This document shows positions 61,683 to 64,000 of a stretch of DNA of 64,000 bases, piece after piece (positions within the stretch are counted from its first letter, which is position 1; every line of letters begins with the position of its first letter). The stretch is from Lingula anatina (taxonomy: Eukaryota > Brachiopoda > Lingulata > Lingulida > Lingulidae). Both the position numbers and the translations under genes were made by a program. The stretch is from positions 215,000-278,999 of the forward strand of contig NW_019773703.1 in the NCBI RefSeq assembly GCF_001039355.2, given 5' to 3'. Under the pieces are notes generated by a model. It searched no databases and had not been told where the DNA came from. It was given only the letters and a program-made list of their open reading frames with translations.

Positions 61683-63980
61683 GAGAATTTGACTTAATAT
61701 GGCATGGTAAAGGATTACTCAAAATTAATAATCAGCTGTGTGCCATAAGTAGGCAAAATCAAAATCGATGCGATATTGGCTTATTGTATAGTCTGTATAT
61801 ATATGTAGACAAATAATTCGTGAAATGACTGTGTTGCGTGATATAGTAAGCCATATGGTAATTCTAAGTAAACTCGAAAAAAGTTTTTTTTTCGAACAAC
61901 GGCGTACATGATAGAAAATATATTATATATTTATATTATAGTGAGTAAAAAAAGTGGGGGTGGTCTGTATACATAGGGTGGATGAAAAACCAAAGAAACA
62001 AACAAAAACACCCACCGAATTAAGATTCTATAAATTTAAAAGAAACCCGTAATAAAAATACAACAACGTATGTTCTCTAAATATACTGCTTCATGGTAAA
62101 TATTAGGCTTCTTAGGTTGGATCCTAACTCTGGCACATATATAGACGCAATAGCTTTTATAACATGCTTAAAATTAAAAAATTGCAACGTCTCCTAAAAG
62201 CTTATTTAATGAAAAGAAAAGCTTATTAAACGGTCTTCATATCCATAAACTTTTATGCTGCTCTCAGTAACTTTTTCTACAATCACTCATCTTGACCCTT
62301 CCACAAGTATGTATTCCTAGACCTGGAATAAAGTCATTTTATTTCCCTCCAGTGTCTCTTCGACCACTGTTTACCATATCTTGGCTAGACAGGCTCCAAT
62401 GTAGTAACTTTTGATTACAAACAGGGAATTTTCTGTCAATTCTGCCGATATACTTCAAGAATTCAGACACATTTTGTTCATTTAATTACCTTATGTAACT
62501 TTCTTGGCGGGGTTTGTTTTCCAATTCCGATTGAAATCATAATAATTAACTGAGCAGAGGACGCAGTAGTCTGGAAGACGGTAATTATCCAAGGGACTGT
62601 AAAAAGTTTTTTCCTCATTGCTAGTTTGGACTGTAGTCTTTTTATTTAATTTATTTATTTTCACAGAGTTGTTATAAAAGCCATTGAGTCAAATCTTTTA
62701 TGTGCCAGGACTACACTTTGTGGTTCTGGTAATAGGAATTTTATCAAATTATACAGGGCAATATTTTGGGAATTAAGATTAAGAGTTCGGTTGATATCTT
62801 TTCTTTAGTCTCTACCTGGCAAAATCAATCCCATCCCTTCATAACAAGGCACATTTATTTGTTGCCACGAGCCCTTGCACAATTGTGAGATAAATTACAC
62901 TAAATTACGTTTCAGAAGTTTATATTACAGAAGATATTAGTACAGGTAAGCGAATTATTCGAGTGAAAATCATTGTAAACGTCTTATAGATTGTTCGACG
63001 GGGTGAAGTGTAGGTGCATTTATGATTTATATGATATGATTTATTATGCAAGAGCTGAAGCAGGTTTCTGCCTCGAGGTTATCGGCTTAAATTATTCTTC
63101 ACCCTTTAAGAAGGCTGTCGCACTTATATTAATAAACTATAGGTAAAAACAAATTAAACGCAATTTACAAACACACCTTTTGGAAGATATTTGTTCTCAT
63201 ATCACTGAACGTAGAATAAAAACACATTAAATTGATGTTAGAATCCGAAGCTTTTGTTGTTACTGAATAGGTTTGATATTACCCCTGGTATGTGCATTGC
63301 GCCGGGGATAGCACTTATTAGAAGACCATTCTTTCAAGCTGTACTTTCACGCACACGCTAACTGCATTTTCAAATTGAGGGTCATTTGTCAACTAATTTT
63401 CATCTCGTGTATGAAATCCAGCAATGCTATTATTCCCAGAAAGCAATTTCACATATTCCTCAATGACAAGACAGCGATAAGTATCACCAATATTGAAAAC
63501 TGTGTGTAAGAGATATCTGGTTAACAATCACTGACTTGTGAGATGAGGTTTACCAACTGTACATAATCAAGTCGTTTTTGTTTCTTGATCTTATTTTCCC
63601 CAAGATGACAAGAAACATTTTTTCCCCTAAAAATCGTTCTCTAGGAGAAATCCGAACTCTTTGGCAGAAATATTTCACCCTCACTGCATAATGCCTTAAT
63701 CATGCTTAATAAATGAAAATGATATTCAAATGATTAAGAAAACGTATATGCAAGAAACTGAAAGGCACAATATCTATTCTAAATATGTATTACCTTACAT
63801 CCCTACGTGTATGGGCGTAAAAAACAGGAATATTTAGAACACAGTATTCATTGATTATACGATTACATAGAATGCTTTTGCGTGTCAACGCGACTTAAAA
63901 GGTTCGACCATCTAGAGTAATCTTTCGTAGTAAGGTTGAACTGAAGTCAAATTCATTTGGAGGACAGAAAGTGCCCTGAC
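61683..63980. other. 3'UTR and intergenic DNA, no further gene seen
   Basis: This is AT-rich sequence after the single-exon gene, with two possible poly(A) signals. No open frame with protein-like features is present on either strand. Confidence 0.5.
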
Positions 63981-64000
63981 AAAAAAAAAAAAAAAAAAAA
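63981..64000. repeat. A homopolymer at the window edge
   Basis: The window ends inside a run of at least 20 A, so its true length is unknown. Confidence 0.9.

Overview
The window is animal (metazoan) nuclear DNA. It is AT-rich, with many small exons, GT-AG introns, AATAAA signals, abundant microsatellites and small DNA transposons. The gene content (an MMP21-type metalloprotease, EDRF1, PRADC1 and a multidomain TIR adaptor) together with repeats rich in GTAGGCCTAC fits a marine invertebrate. A lophotrochozoan is my best guess, but the sequence alone does not settle the phylum.

Layout. 1-3.4 kb: the 3' end of an unidentified plus-strand gene with a long 3'UTR. 3.4-20.6 kb: a gene-poor stretch with microsatellites and at most a candidate exon. 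20.65-29.8 kb: a complete MMP21-like gene (+), with a TATA/Inr promoter, a non-coding first exon carrying three phased GATA-type motifs, and six coding exons (675 aa). 29.8-38.3 kb: the convergent intergenic region, with a 295-bp inverted-repeat MITE, microsatellites and an orphan coding-like exon. 38.3-48.2 kb: EDRF1 (-), 21 coding exons, 1138 aa. 48.2-48.34 kb: a compact bidirectional promoter (ETS and NRF1-like sites). 48.34-50.58 kb: PRADC1 (+), five exons, 198 aa, with a perfect 37-bp-arm hairpin in intron 1. 50.6-52.7 kb: repeat-rich spacer. 52.8-58.6 kb: a minus-strand gene for a 529-aa protein with the order TIR, two TRAF-type zinc fingers, SH3, Pro/Ser linker, SH2. 60.6-61.7 kb: an intronless-looking ORF (+, 354 aa) of unknown function. 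After it comes non-coding DNA to the window end.

The most interesting locus is the TIR-zinc finger-SH3-SH2 gene. It is not one of the standard TIR adaptors (MyD88, SARM, TIRAP, TICAM, BCAP). It puts a Toll-type module, a TRAF-type zinc-finger module and a Src-like SH3/SH2 pair in one polypeptide, and all seven coding exons join in frame. Second is the tail-to-tail pair MMP21 and EDRF1. To my knowledge these genes have the same neighbour relationship and orientation on human chromosome 10q26, which would make this a very old linkage. No search or transcript data were available, so homology calls rest on recognised motifs and on exon frames that I checked by hand.
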